This document shows positions 1 to 5,735 of a stretch of DNA of 6,505 nucleotides, in pieces. The DNA is from Dehalococcoidia bacterium (GTDB taxonomy: Bacteria; Chloroflexota; Dehalococcoidia; GIF9; AB-539-J10). The notes under the pieces are model-generated. The model was given only the letters and a program-made list of their open reading frames with translations, had not been told where the DNA came from and did no database searches. Each line of letters opens with the position of its first letter. The stretch's first letter is position 1. The stretch covers positions 1-6,505 of the forward strand of contig JAUVYD010000091.1 in the NCBI GenBank assembly GCA_030603265.1, given 5' to 3'. Position numbers and translations under genes: made by a program.

Positions 1-171
1 CCTCGCAAAAGCAATACCGGTCAGGCAAGAGGCTCCAGCATGTCATCGTCTTCCGGCGATTCCCATAGGTCTTTGAACAGGACTCCTCGCTGAGCAGACT
101 TGCAGGGCAGGCCGTGCCCCGAACCGGGTAGCGCCGTTTGAGCAATAGGTTTCCGGAGGAGAAGTTGCCCG

Positions 172-227
172 CCCTCTCAGGCCGGCAGCCCGATACCGAT
201 GCCGGCTAGAGGGTTCCGTGAGGACCC
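172..227 (+). other. Long stem-loop followed by a GNRA-capped hairpin
   Basis: Two adjacent inverted repeats are visible. In the first, CCCTCT (172-177) pairs with AGAGGG (208-213) and GCCGGC (181-186) pairs with GCCGGC (201-206), giving a two-part stem of 12 pairs around a 14-nt loop. In the second, GGGT and CC (211-214, 216-217) pair with GGACCC (222-227) around the loop GTGA (218-221), a GNRA tetraloop, with one bulged T at 215. The two share GGG at 211-213 and so cannot form completely at the same time. No T-tract follows, so neither looks like an intrinsic terminator. This could be part of an untranslated structured RNA or chance pairing in GC-rich DNA; I cannot assign a family. Confidence 0.3.
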
Positions 228-281
228 GATTCCGCGGACCGGAGGAACTTATGTGGTCGCGCGATATCCCATGTAGTCAAG

Positions 282-313
282 CATTGTGGCCGTGCTCATT
301 GTGACTGTCAATG
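282..313. repeat. CATTGTG direct repeat with inverted CAATG arm
   Basis: CATTGTG occurs at 282-288 and again at 297-303, 15 bp apart, and CAATG at 309-313 forms an inverted repeat with CATTG at 297-301 across 7 bp. The cluster lies about 25 to 55 bp upstream of the candidate -35 element at 337, where an activator site would be expected. The units are short, so coincidence is quite possible. Confidence 0.2.
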
Positions 314-336
314 TTCGTATCCGACGAACCCCTCTG

Positions 337-366
337 TTGCAGGCAGCGATTCCCTCACCCTACAAT
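337..366 (+). promoter_or_regulatory. Candidate sigma70-type promoter of the U32-like/PTE operon
   Basis: TACAAT at 361-366 matches the -10 consensus at five of six positions. TTGCAG at 337-342, with an 18-bp spacer, keeps only the TTG of a -35 element. Transcription would start near 373, leaving a leader of about 50 nt that contains the palindrome at 391-402 and the Shine-Dalgarno at 407-415. The -10 is convincing, the -35 weak; an activator may be needed. Confidence 0.45.
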
Positions 367-384
367 GAGTCACCGCTGCTGCAG

Positions 385-406
385 CCGGAGCCGGGCGCCC
401 GGCCGG
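385..406 (+). promoter_or_regulatory. GC palindrome just upstream of the first ribosome binding site
   Basis: CCGGGCGCCCGG at 391-402 is a perfect 12-bp palindrome. With flanking CCGG at 385-388 and CCGG at 403-406 it can also fold in RNA as an 8-bp stem with a 2-nt bulge and a GCGC loop. It ends directly before the AAAAGGAGA ribosome binding site. It could be a repressor operator in the transcribed leader or a hairpin that sets ribosome access. The region is GC-rich, so function is unproven. Confidence 0.35.
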
Positions 407-422
407 AAAAGGAGACCAGCCG

Positions 423-1367
423 ATGAGCACACTGAGGGAGATACGCGATTTCATGGAGTCGATGGGCATACCCGGCCGCGACCTCTGGGAGCTGCCGGAC
501 TCGCCCTTGACCTTCCCTGACGGCACCCACTGGAGAGTCGAGATATCCGGCGTTGAGCGGGCCTCCACGATGGAGGCGATGATAGACGAGGCCAGGAAGC
601 GGGACATCCCCGTCCACAGGGCCATCGCGACAGTCGGAGGCTCCACGTTCCTCGATATGGCCGAACTCCGCGCAATGGCGCAGATGGCGCACGACGAGGG
701 TATCGAGATTATCATGGCCATCGGCCACCGCAAGGCCTGGGACGTCGGCTCCAAGGAGATGTCCACCTGGGAAGGGGCCATGTGGGGCGCGCGGCTCCGC
801 GGCTCCGACAACGTCTCCTACTGGCTCGCCGACATGATGAGGAACATCGAGGCAGGCATCCGGGGCTTCCTCGTCTACGACGAGGGCGTGTTGTCAATCG
901 TCAATAAGATGCGTGAGCAGGGGTTCGTGCCGAAGGAGACCGTGTTCAAGTGCTCGGTCTTCGCGGGGCACTGCAGCCCCGCTGGCGCGCGCGTCGTCGA
1001 GTCGCTCGGGGCAGACACATTCAACCCTTCGTCGGATGTCTCCCTGCCCATCCTGGCCGCCATCAGGAAGGCCGTCGGCATGACCCTGGATGTGTACGTG
1101 GCGATAGTCGACTCGATGGGCGGCGAGTTCAGGGTCATGGAGACACCGGAGATAGCGCGCGTCGCGTCGCCCTGCTATTTCAAGATTGAGCCGGGGAAGT
1201 CAGAGCCGGACATCTACAAGCCCTGGGTGGAGGAGAGCTGGCACGCAGGGTTCGTCCGTGAGAAGGTCAAGATGGCCGACATCATACGCGAGGTCATGAC
1301 CAGGCACGCACCTCAGCTTGTCCTCTCGGGCAGGCGCCCCGCCGACCTGGCCATTCCGGTCGCCTGA
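423..1367 (+). CDS. U32-family-like TIM-barrel protein
   Basis: Predicted 314-residue soluble protein. The ATG is preceded by AAAAGGAGA (407-415), which fixes the start. It resembles a group of roughly 300-residue proteins usually annotated as U32 family peptidases: an N-terminal block with GRDLWELP (18-25) and FPDG (31-34), EISGVE (40-45), VHRAIATVGG (64-73), then alternating strands and helices of a TIM barrel including FLVYDEG (149-155), FKCSVFAG (175-182), NPSSDVSL (201-208) and LDVYV (222-226). The cysteine-rich signature of classical U32 collagenase-like peptidases is not present, so proteolytic activity should not be assumed; the label is one of fold and family. No signal peptide or membrane segment is seen. 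The phosphotriesterase-like gene starts 31 nt after the stop, which suggests co-transcription and a joint hydrolytic or catabolic role. The substrate is unknown. Confidence 0.75.
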   Translation: MSTLREIRDFMESMGIPGRDLWELPDSPLTFPDGTHWRVEISGVERASTMEAMIDEARKRDIPVHRAIATVGGSTFLDMAELRAMAQMAHDEGIEIIMAIGHRKAWDVGSKEMSTWEGAMWGARLRGSDNVSYWLADMMRNIEAGIRGFLVYDEGVLSIVNKMREQGFVPKETVFKCSVFAGHCSPAGARVVESLGADTFNPSSDVSLPILAAIRKAVGMTLDVYVAIVDSMGGEFRVMETPEIARVASPCYFKIEPGKSEPDIYKPWVEESWHAGFVREKVKMADIIREVMTRHAPQLVLSGRRPADLAIPVA

Positions 1368-1398
1368 AAACGAGCTTCGCAGATTTGGGAGGATCAGC

Positions 1399-2481
1399 AT
1401 GAGCATTGCGAACATGGTCGGAAAGGCACAGACGGTACTTGGCCCTGTCGAGCCCGGGGACCTGGGCATCACGCTGCCGCACGAGCACTGCCTCATCGAC
1501 ATGAGTATCTGGTTCGTGGAGCCGCAGACAGCCACCGGCAGGCAAATCGCGCGCGAACCACTGAGTTATGACAACCTCTGGTACGTCCGCTACCACCCGT
1601 ACCACAGCAGGGACAACGTGCAACTGCTCGATGAGAAGATGGCCGTGGAGGAGCTAACCCGCTACAGGCTCGCCGGCGGCTCGACGCTCGTCGACATGAC
1701 GAACGTCGGCATTGCTCGCGACCCCCTCGCGCTCACCCGCATCTCTCGCGCCACCGGCCTCAATATCGTCATGGGCGCCGGCTACTACGTTGAGGAATCC
1801 CTGCCAGCCGGACTCAAGATGGGTGAGGAGGAGATTGCGCGCGACATAGTGCGCGACATCGCAGTTGGAGTGGGAGATACCGGCATCCGGGCAGGCGTCA
1901 TCGGCGAGATCGGCATCAAGGGGTGGCCGCTCACCGCGGCAGAGAAGGTCTTCCTCCGTGCCGCTGCCATCGCGCAGAAGGAGACGGGAGCCTTCATCAA
2001 CATCCACTCAGGGCGTAGTCCCAACTCTCCTTTCGAGGTGGTCGAGTTCCTCGACAAAGCAGGGGCGGACGTCACGCGTGTGGTCACGAGCCATATCGAC
2101 CGGACGGTCTTCTACCACGAGGACCGCGTGAGGCTCGCGAAGTCGGGCTGCTTCCTGGAGTACGACATGTTCTCCTACGAGGGATGGATGCCGGAGAACA
2201 TCAGGATGGTGTACTCCGAGGACGACCCGAGGAGGGCGGACCTGCCAAACGACGCCGAGCGCCTCAATCAGCTCATCGCCCTCATCGAAGAGGGGTTCAT
2301 CAGCCAGTTGCTCGTGTCGCACGACCACTGCTTCAAGTCGCGCCTCTGCCGCTACGGCGGCCCCGGCTACGCGCACATCCTGAACAACGTGGTGCCGCTG
2401 ATGCGACAGAAGGGGATGACGCAGGAGCAGATTCAGACGCTGCTGGTGCTGAACCCGGGGCGACTGCTGCCTTTCGTGTAG
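1399..2481 (+). CDS. Phosphotriesterase-family metal-dependent hydrolase
   Basis: Predicted 360-residue amidohydrolase-superfamily enzyme. A start at 1318 would lie inside the upstream gene; the ATG at 1399 has GGGAGGA at 1387-1393 in front and begins where the family usually begins. The binuclear metal site of the phosphotriesterase family is complete: H28 and H30 in LPHEH, E170 in GEIG as bridging ligand, H203 in NIHSG, H232 in TSHID and D309 in VSHDH. Having Glu rather than a carboxylated Lys as the bridge groups it with E. coli Php-like members, not with Brevundimonas phosphotriesterase or the lactonases. The C-terminal YGGPGYAHI and a final NPGRLL helix are also typical. Family members hydrolyse lactones, esters or phosphoesters; the actual substrate cannot be read here and pesticide hydrolysis should not be assumed. 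It is probably cytoplasmic, in an operon with the U32-like gene. Confidence 0.9.
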   Translation: MSIANMVGKAQTVLGPVEPGDLGITLPHEHCLIDMSIWFVEPQTATGRQIAREPLSYDNLWYVRYHPYHSRDNVQLLDEKMAVEELTRYRLAGGSTLVDMTNVGIARDPLALTRISRATGLNIVMGAGYYVEESLPAGLKMGEEEIARDIVRDIAVGVGDTGIRAGVIGEIGIKGWPLTAAEKVFLRAAAIAQKETGAFINIHSGRSPNSPFEVVEFLDKAGADVTRVVTSHIDRTVFYHEDRVRLAKSGCFLEYDMFSYEGWMPENIRMVYSEDDPRRADLPNDAERLNQLIALIEEGFISQLLVSHDHCFKSRLCRYGGPGYAHILNNVVPLMRQKGMTQEQIQTLLVLNPGRLLPFV

Positions 2482-2550
2482 CTGCGCAATCGACAGGAGT
2501 GAAGGTCTGCCTCCGGGTGGACATCGGGGGCGCGAACGTGCGACAGCAGG

Positions 2551-2579
2551 TTGACACTCTGCCCCCGTTCCCATAGTAT
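2551..2579 (+). promoter_or_regulatory. Strong sigma70-type promoter of the MarC-like gene
   Basis: A perfect -35 TTGACA (2551-2556) is followed after exactly 17 bp by TAGTAT (2574-2579), a five-of-six match to the -10. The ATG of the next gene is at 2586, six bases after the -10, which is where transcription is expected to begin. No Shine-Dalgarno lies between, so the mRNA is predicted to be leaderless. The promoter separates this gene from the hydrolase operon ending at 2481. Confidence 0.75.
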
Positions 2580-2585
2580 CGCGGC

Positions 2586-3185
2586 ATGTCGGAGTGGCTG
2601 CGAATCTTCACACTCGCCTTCGTGCCGCTCTTCATAGCCATCGACGCGCTGGCTCTCCCTCCCTTCATCATCTCGCTGAGCGAGGGACTCACGGTGAAAG
2701 CGCGCCGGAAGATGGTGCACGTCGCCGTGCTGACAGCGCTGCTGGTCGGGCTCGTCTTCCTCTTCTTCGGTCAACTGGTCCTCACGTTGATGGGCATCTC
2801 TGTGGGCTCCTTCGCCATAGCCGGCGGCCTCATCCTGCTCGTGCAATCCATCCGCAACATGACTCTGGGGCGGATGGTCGATGCCGCAAAGGAGGAGATG
2901 GTCGCCATTGTCCCCATCGGGACGCCGCTGCTCGCCGGTCCCGCCACCATCACGACGCTGCTCCTCCTGGCAGCACAGCAGCCGCTCTCCATCGTCCTCG
3001 CGGCATTCATGGCGAACGTCCTGCTGGCGTGGCTCATCTGTCTCTCGAGCTTCCGCATCCTGAAGCTCATGGGGCAGGGGGGCCTCCGCGCCATCTCGCG
3101 CGTGTTCAGCCTTCTGCTCGCCTCAATCGCGGTGAGCATGATTCTCAAGGGACTCGCGATGCTCGACATCATCTCCATTCCCTGA
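2586..3185 (+). CDS. MarC-family (UPF0056) integral membrane protein
   Basis: A 199-residue hydrophobic protein of the usual length for MarC/YchE/YhgN proteins. About six membrane segments are visible, roughly at residues 7-29, 44-66, 69-87, 106-129, 134-153 and 172-191. Family hallmarks include GISVGSFAIAGGLILL (70-85) and VPIGTPLLAGPATIT (109-123), close to the conserved proline- and glycine-rich repeat, plus the closing GLRAISR (166-172). The D-P of the first conserved segment is D-A here (D20-A21). The family is an inner-membrane protein of unsettled function; the name refers to multiple antibiotic resistance, but a role in resistance has not held up. The gene stands alone: its own promoter ends six bases before the ATG, no ribosome binding site precedes it, and two stem-loops follow. 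The next in-frame ATG (residue 43) would delete the first membrane segment, so the first ATG is chosen. Confidence 0.9.
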   Translation: MSEWLRIFTLAFVPLFIAIDALALPPFIISLSEGLTVKARRKMVHVAVLTALLVGLVFLFFGQLVLTLMGISVGSFAIAGGLILLVQSIRNMTLGRMVDAAKEEMVAIVPIGTPLLAGPATITTLLLLAAQQPLSIVLAAFMANVLLAWLICLSSFRILKLMGQGGLRAISRVFSLLLASIAVSMILKGLAMLDIISIP

Positions 3186-3218
3186 CGGGCGCCCCCACGC
3201 AATCCTGGCGCCCGTCGG
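3182..3218 (+). terminator. Perfect stem-loop overlapping the MarC-like stop codon
   Basis: GACGGGCGCC (3184-3193) pairs perfectly with GGCGCCCGTC (3207-3216), extended outward by a T-G and a C-G pair, around a 13-nt loop. It begins inside the TGA stop. There is no T-tract behind it, so it is more likely a mRNA 3'-end stabiliser, a pause hairpin or a U-less terminator than a classic intrinsic terminator. Confidence 0.5.
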
Positions 3219-3312
3219 CGTCATGCCTGGACGAGTCCAGTGCAGCCTCCCAACACAGAGTGGAGACTGGTCGAAGGCCCCCTCTCAGCTTCAGTCTCAG
3301 CTGCCTGACACA

Positions 3313-3340
3313 GCTGTAGGACAAACACCTACAGCATTTT
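3313..3340 (+). terminator. Intrinsic terminator candidate after the MarC-like gene
   Basis: GCTGTAGG (3313-3320) and CCTACAGC (3328-3335) form a perfect 8-bp stem with the 7-nt loop ACAAACA, followed by ATTTTC with four T residues. The stem is less GC-rich and the T-tract shorter than ideal. It lies 38 bp upstream of the -10 of the next operon, a sensible place to end the preceding transcript. CAGCTG at 3298-3303 can pair with CAGCTG at 3311-3316, which would compete with this stem. Confidence 0.5.
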
Positions 3341-3374
3341 CGGCCCTTTACCGACGGCCTGACTGCTCCTCCCC

Positions 3375-3383
3375 TGTTATACA
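3375..3383 (+). promoter_or_regulatory. Extended -10 promoter of the methyltransferase-GH3-sensor operon
   Basis: TGT followed by TATACA (3378-3383) gives a TGn extended -10 element. No good -35 lies at 16 to 18 bp upstream, which is tolerated by extended -10 promoters. The ATG at 3392 is eight bases after the hexamer, so transcription should start zero to three bases before it. There is no Shine-Dalgarno, again predicting a leaderless mRNA. Confidence 0.5.
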
Positions 3384-3391
3384 GTTAGTGT

Positions 3392-4138
3392 ATGTCGTTG
3401 TGGCAGCACTTGGCACGCGCGTATTTCGACACCGTCTACAGTCCTCTCTACGATTCCACGACCGCCCACCTGTCACGGTACGTGGACTCGCAGAAGGAGA
3501 TGGCTGCACGTCTGCGCGCCGAGGGCCGGCACAGGGTTCTCTGCGTCGGCCTGGGCACAGGCAATGAACTGACCTCTCTTCGCGCACGAGCGCCGGAGTT
3601 GGACATCGTGGGCGTTGATATCTCACCTGCGGCACTGGCGCGCGCACGCAGGAAACCGGCGGGAGAAGGACAGGGCACGGCATTCGCCCTGGTGGACGCG
3701 CAGCAGCTCGCCTTCCGCGACGCCTGCTTCGACAGGGTCCTCTGCTACCACGTGACCGACTTCCTCCGGGACCCGGCGAAGGCCACAGCGGAGATGATGA
3801 GAGTCCTGAGGCCCGGCGGCCATTTCGTCATCAGCTTCCCCGCGCGGAGTGAAGGCCTCGGCCTCGGCGCCGGCCTTCTTGCCCACGGCCTGCGCAGCAG
3901 AGGGCCGGACGGCGCCTCCGCCGGGCGGGTGCGAGGCGTCACGGCACTGCTCCTGGGCGGCCTCATATACCTGCCCCTCATGCTCAGGCCGAGGCCTGTC
4001 ATCTTTGCCGCGGGGCAACTTGAGCCATTGCTGCAGCCCCTCGGAGCTCGGGAGTGTATCATCGAGACCGATCCCGTCTACCGGGACCACCTCGTCAGCG
4101 GAGTCAAGAACGCAGGAGGACAGACACATGCGGCCTGA
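3392..4138 (+). CDS. Class I SAM-dependent methyltransferase
   Basis: A 248-residue protein with a Rossmann-type methyltransferase core of the methyltransferase-11/UbiE-like type. Motif I is VLCVGLGTGNE (49-59), the ribose-binding acid is D76 in GVDIS, D102-A103 follow the next strand, and LRPGGHFVISF (139-149) is the late strand motif. The N-terminus has an aromatic-rich YFDTVYSPLYD segment (11-21), common ahead of such cores. Unusually, the C-terminal part carries a strongly hydrophobic stretch, GVTALLLGGLIYLPLML (182-198), that could touch the membrane or cap a lipophilic substrate site. The substrate is not readable; small-molecule methylation is more likely than RNA or DNA. The start lacks a Shine-Dalgarno and sits just after a promoter -10. 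The 3' end overlaps the GH3 gene by 11 nt, so the two should be translationally coupled and act in one pathway. Confidence 0.85.
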   Translation: MSLWQHLARAYFDTVYSPLYDSTTAHLSRYVDSQKEMAARLRAEGRHRVLCVGLGTGNELTSLRARAPELDIVGVDISPAALARARRKPAGEGQGTAFALVDAQQLAFRDACFDRVLCYHVTDFLRDPAKATAEMMRVLRPGGHFVISFPARSEGLGLGAGLLAHGLRSRGPDGASAGRVRGVTALLLGGLIYLPLMLRPRPVIFAAGQLEPLLQPLGARECIIETDPVYRDHLVSGVKNAGGQTHAA

Positions 4139-5735
4139 AGACGAGTACTTCGACAAGCTCACCCCACAGGAACTCTGGAAGCGCTACTGCGGCTTCCTGG
4201 ACCTCAGCGTGCGGGAGTTCATGGAGATCCAGGAGCAACTGCTGCTCGACGAGATTGACAGGGTGTGGCCCAGCGCCCTCGGCCGGAAGATAATGGGCAG
4301 CAGGAAGCCCACCACCATGGATGAGTTTCGTGCTCTCGTGCCTCTGACGACGTACGACGACTACGAGCCCTTCCTGAGCGAACAGAGGGAGGATGTCCTG
4401 GCATTCAAGCCGGAGCTCTGGTGCCACTCCTCGGGCCGCATGGGGAAATTCAAGTGGTTTCCTCACAGCGCCGATTTCATGGACAGGGTGGCCAAGTCAT
4501 GCCTCTCCTCGATGACGCTCGCCACCACGAGGGAACGAGGCAAGATCAACTTCGCTCCTGGCTTCCGCTTCCTCCTGATCCTGCCTCCCAAGCCATACAC
4601 GTCCGGCTGGCTGTTCGATACCTTCACACGGCACTTCTCGTTTCGGCCCATGCCTCCGGAGGAGTCTGCAGCACGCCTGACCTTCCAGGAGCGGGTTGGC
4701 GCAGGATTCCAGATGGCGCTCAGGGATGGAGTTGACGTCATCGGCGCCATCGCGAGCGTGCTCGTGAAGGTGGGCGAGCAGTTCGAGGAGCAGGCCCGTT
4801 CCACTCGGTTCTCTCCTTCGATGCTGCACCCCAACGTCCTCTTCCGGCTCCTCCGCGCGAAAACCAGGGCGCGCAGGGAACACCGCCCCATCCTTCCAAA
4901 GGACCTCTGGCCCTCGAAGGCGATTGCGACCGGCGGCGTGGACACGGCCATCTACAAGGACGCCATCACCCGCTACTGGGGCAGCGAGCCCTACGAGTTC
5001 TACACGTGCGCGGAGGGATTCCTCGTGGCCATCCAGGGCTGGAACAAGAAGGGTCTCTACTTCCTCCCGGATATCGCTTTCTACGAGTTCATCCCCTACG
5101 ATGAAGTCCTCAAATGGCAGAGGGATGAGAACTACCAGCCCGCCACTGTGCTCTACGACCAGGTACAGGAAGGCAAGCTCTACGAAGTAGTGATGACACA
5201 GCTCTACGGCATGCCGCTTCTGCGTTACAGGATGAAGGACCTCGTGAAGTTCACCGGACTGCAGGACGAAGAGACGGGCGTTCGACTGCCGCATATGCAA
5301 TTCCAGCGGAGAGTTGGCGAGACCATCGATCTCGCCGCGCTCGCCCGGCTCGACGAGAGGACGCTCTGGCAGGCCATAGCCAACACGGGCCTGAAGTATG
5401 CTGACTGGACCGCCTGCAAGGAGTATGCTGGTGAACAGGCGTACCTTCGCCTCCATATCGAGCTCAAGGAGGAGACCACGCCGGAGCACGTGGCAGCTCT
5501 CGTGGACGAGCATCTGAAGCTGATCGACGTGGATTACCGCGACCTCGAGTCCTATCTCGGGCTCCAGCCGGTGAGGGCCACTCTGCTTCCAGCAGGCAGC
5601 TTCCAACGTTACATGGAGAATCAGCGCAAGGCCGGCGCCGACCTGGCGCACCTCAAACCGCCACACGTCAACCCGTCCGAGGACGTCATGCGCATGCTGC
5701 TCGCAGCAGGAAGGGGGAACGAGAAGAACGAGTGA
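4128..5735 (+). CDS. GH3-family acyl-adenylate/amido synthetase-like protein
   Basis: Predicted 535 residues, within the normal range for bacterial GH3 proteins. AGGAGGA (4114-4120) seven bases ahead selects the ATG at 4128 over an open extension to 3849 inside the methyltransferase gene. GH3 enzymes, best known from plants, adenylate a carboxylic acid with ATP and transfer the acyl group to an amine, often an amino acid. Visible motifs: phosphate-loop equivalent HSSGRMGKFK (100-109), FYTCAEG (291-297) matching the Y-x-x-S/T-E nucleotide motif, GLYFLPDIAFYEFIP (309-323), and YEVV...LLRYRMKDLVKF (352-375) matching the late ATP-binding segment with R366, R368 and D371; QRRVGE follows, leading into the mobile C-terminal domain. 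The usual T or S after SSG is R104. The protein should be cytoplasmic. Its overlap with both neighbours suggests one coupled pathway. Its acyl and amine substrates are unknown. Confidence 0.85.
   Translation: MRPEDEYFDKLTPQELWKRYCGFLDLSVREFMEIQEQLLLDEIDRVWPSALGRKIMGSRKPTTMDEFRALVPLTTYDDYEPFLSEQREDVLAFKPELWCHSSGRMGKFKWFPHSADFMDRVAKSCLSSMTLATTRERGKINFAPGFRFLLILPPKPYTSGWLFDTFTRHFSFRPMPPEESAARLTFQERVGAGFQMALRDGVDVIGAIASVLVKVGEQFEEQARSTRFSPSMLHPNVLFRLLRAKTRARREHRPILPKDLWPSKAIATGGVDTAIYKDAITRYWGSEPYEFYTCAEGFLVAIQGWNKKGLYFLPDIAFYEFIPYDEVLKWQRDENYQPATVLYDQVQEGKLYEVVMTQLYGMPLLRYRMKDLVKFTGLQDEETGVRLPHMQFQRRVGETIDLAALARLDERTLWQAIANTGLKYADWTACKEYAGEQAYLRLHIELKEETTPEHVAALVDEHLKLIDVDYRDLESYLGLQPVRATLLPAGSFQRYMENQRKAGADLAHLKPPHVNPSEDVMRMLLAAGRGNEKNE

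Larger units (their letters stand above)
1..336. other. Gene-free region left of the first operon
   Basis: I see no supportable coding sequence here. The three forward frames at the left edge close at 91-93, 74-76 and 66-68, so a gene running in from the left could contribute at most about 20 to 30 codons, and none of these tails is recognisable. The reverse strand has only short open stretches without convincing starts. A 17-codon reading frame at 251-304 is preceded by a GGAGGA at 241-246, but nothing else supports it. The stretch does contain RNA-like inverted repeats (172-227) and short repeats (282-313), listed separately. I compared it by eye with common riboswitches, the T-box, tmRNA, SRP RNA and RNase P RNA and found no convincing match. 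Confidence 0.6.

Noticed and set aside
251..304. 17-codon reading frame with GGAGGA four bases ahead, a possible leader peptide
   Set aside because: No regulatory codon run, no conservation information, and it lies upstream of the best promoter candidate for the operon.
1318..1398. 27-codon N-terminal extension of the phosphotriesterase-like gene
   Set aside because: It overlaps the end of the upstream gene, has no ribosome binding site, and the metal-site motif LPHEH sits at the normal distance only from the ATG at 1399.
2008..2574. 188-codon reverse-strand frame across the end of the phosphotriesterase-like gene
   Set aside because: The overlapping + strand gene has the full catalytic motif set; the reverse frame shows only low-complexity composition.
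3227..3240. Dyad CTGGAC-GA-GTCCAG downstream of the MarC-like gene
   Set aside because: Short and isolated, with too tight a loop for a stable hairpin and no promoter beside it; chance is the simplest explanation.
2594..3319. 241-codon frame overlapping the MarC-like gene
   Set aside because: The translation is rich in His, Arg and Ala without any domain, a typical frame-shifted shadow of a membrane-protein gene.
3849..4127. 93-residue N-terminal extension of the GH3 protein
   Set aside because: It is an out-of-frame reading of the methyltransferase gene, rich in Ser, Pro and Cys, while the ATG at 4128 has an excellent ribosome binding site.
4497..5666. 389-codon reading frame on the reverse strand inside the GH3 gene
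   Set aside because: It mirrors the codon structure of the real gene in high-GC DNA, contains no recognisable motif and has no ribosome binding context.
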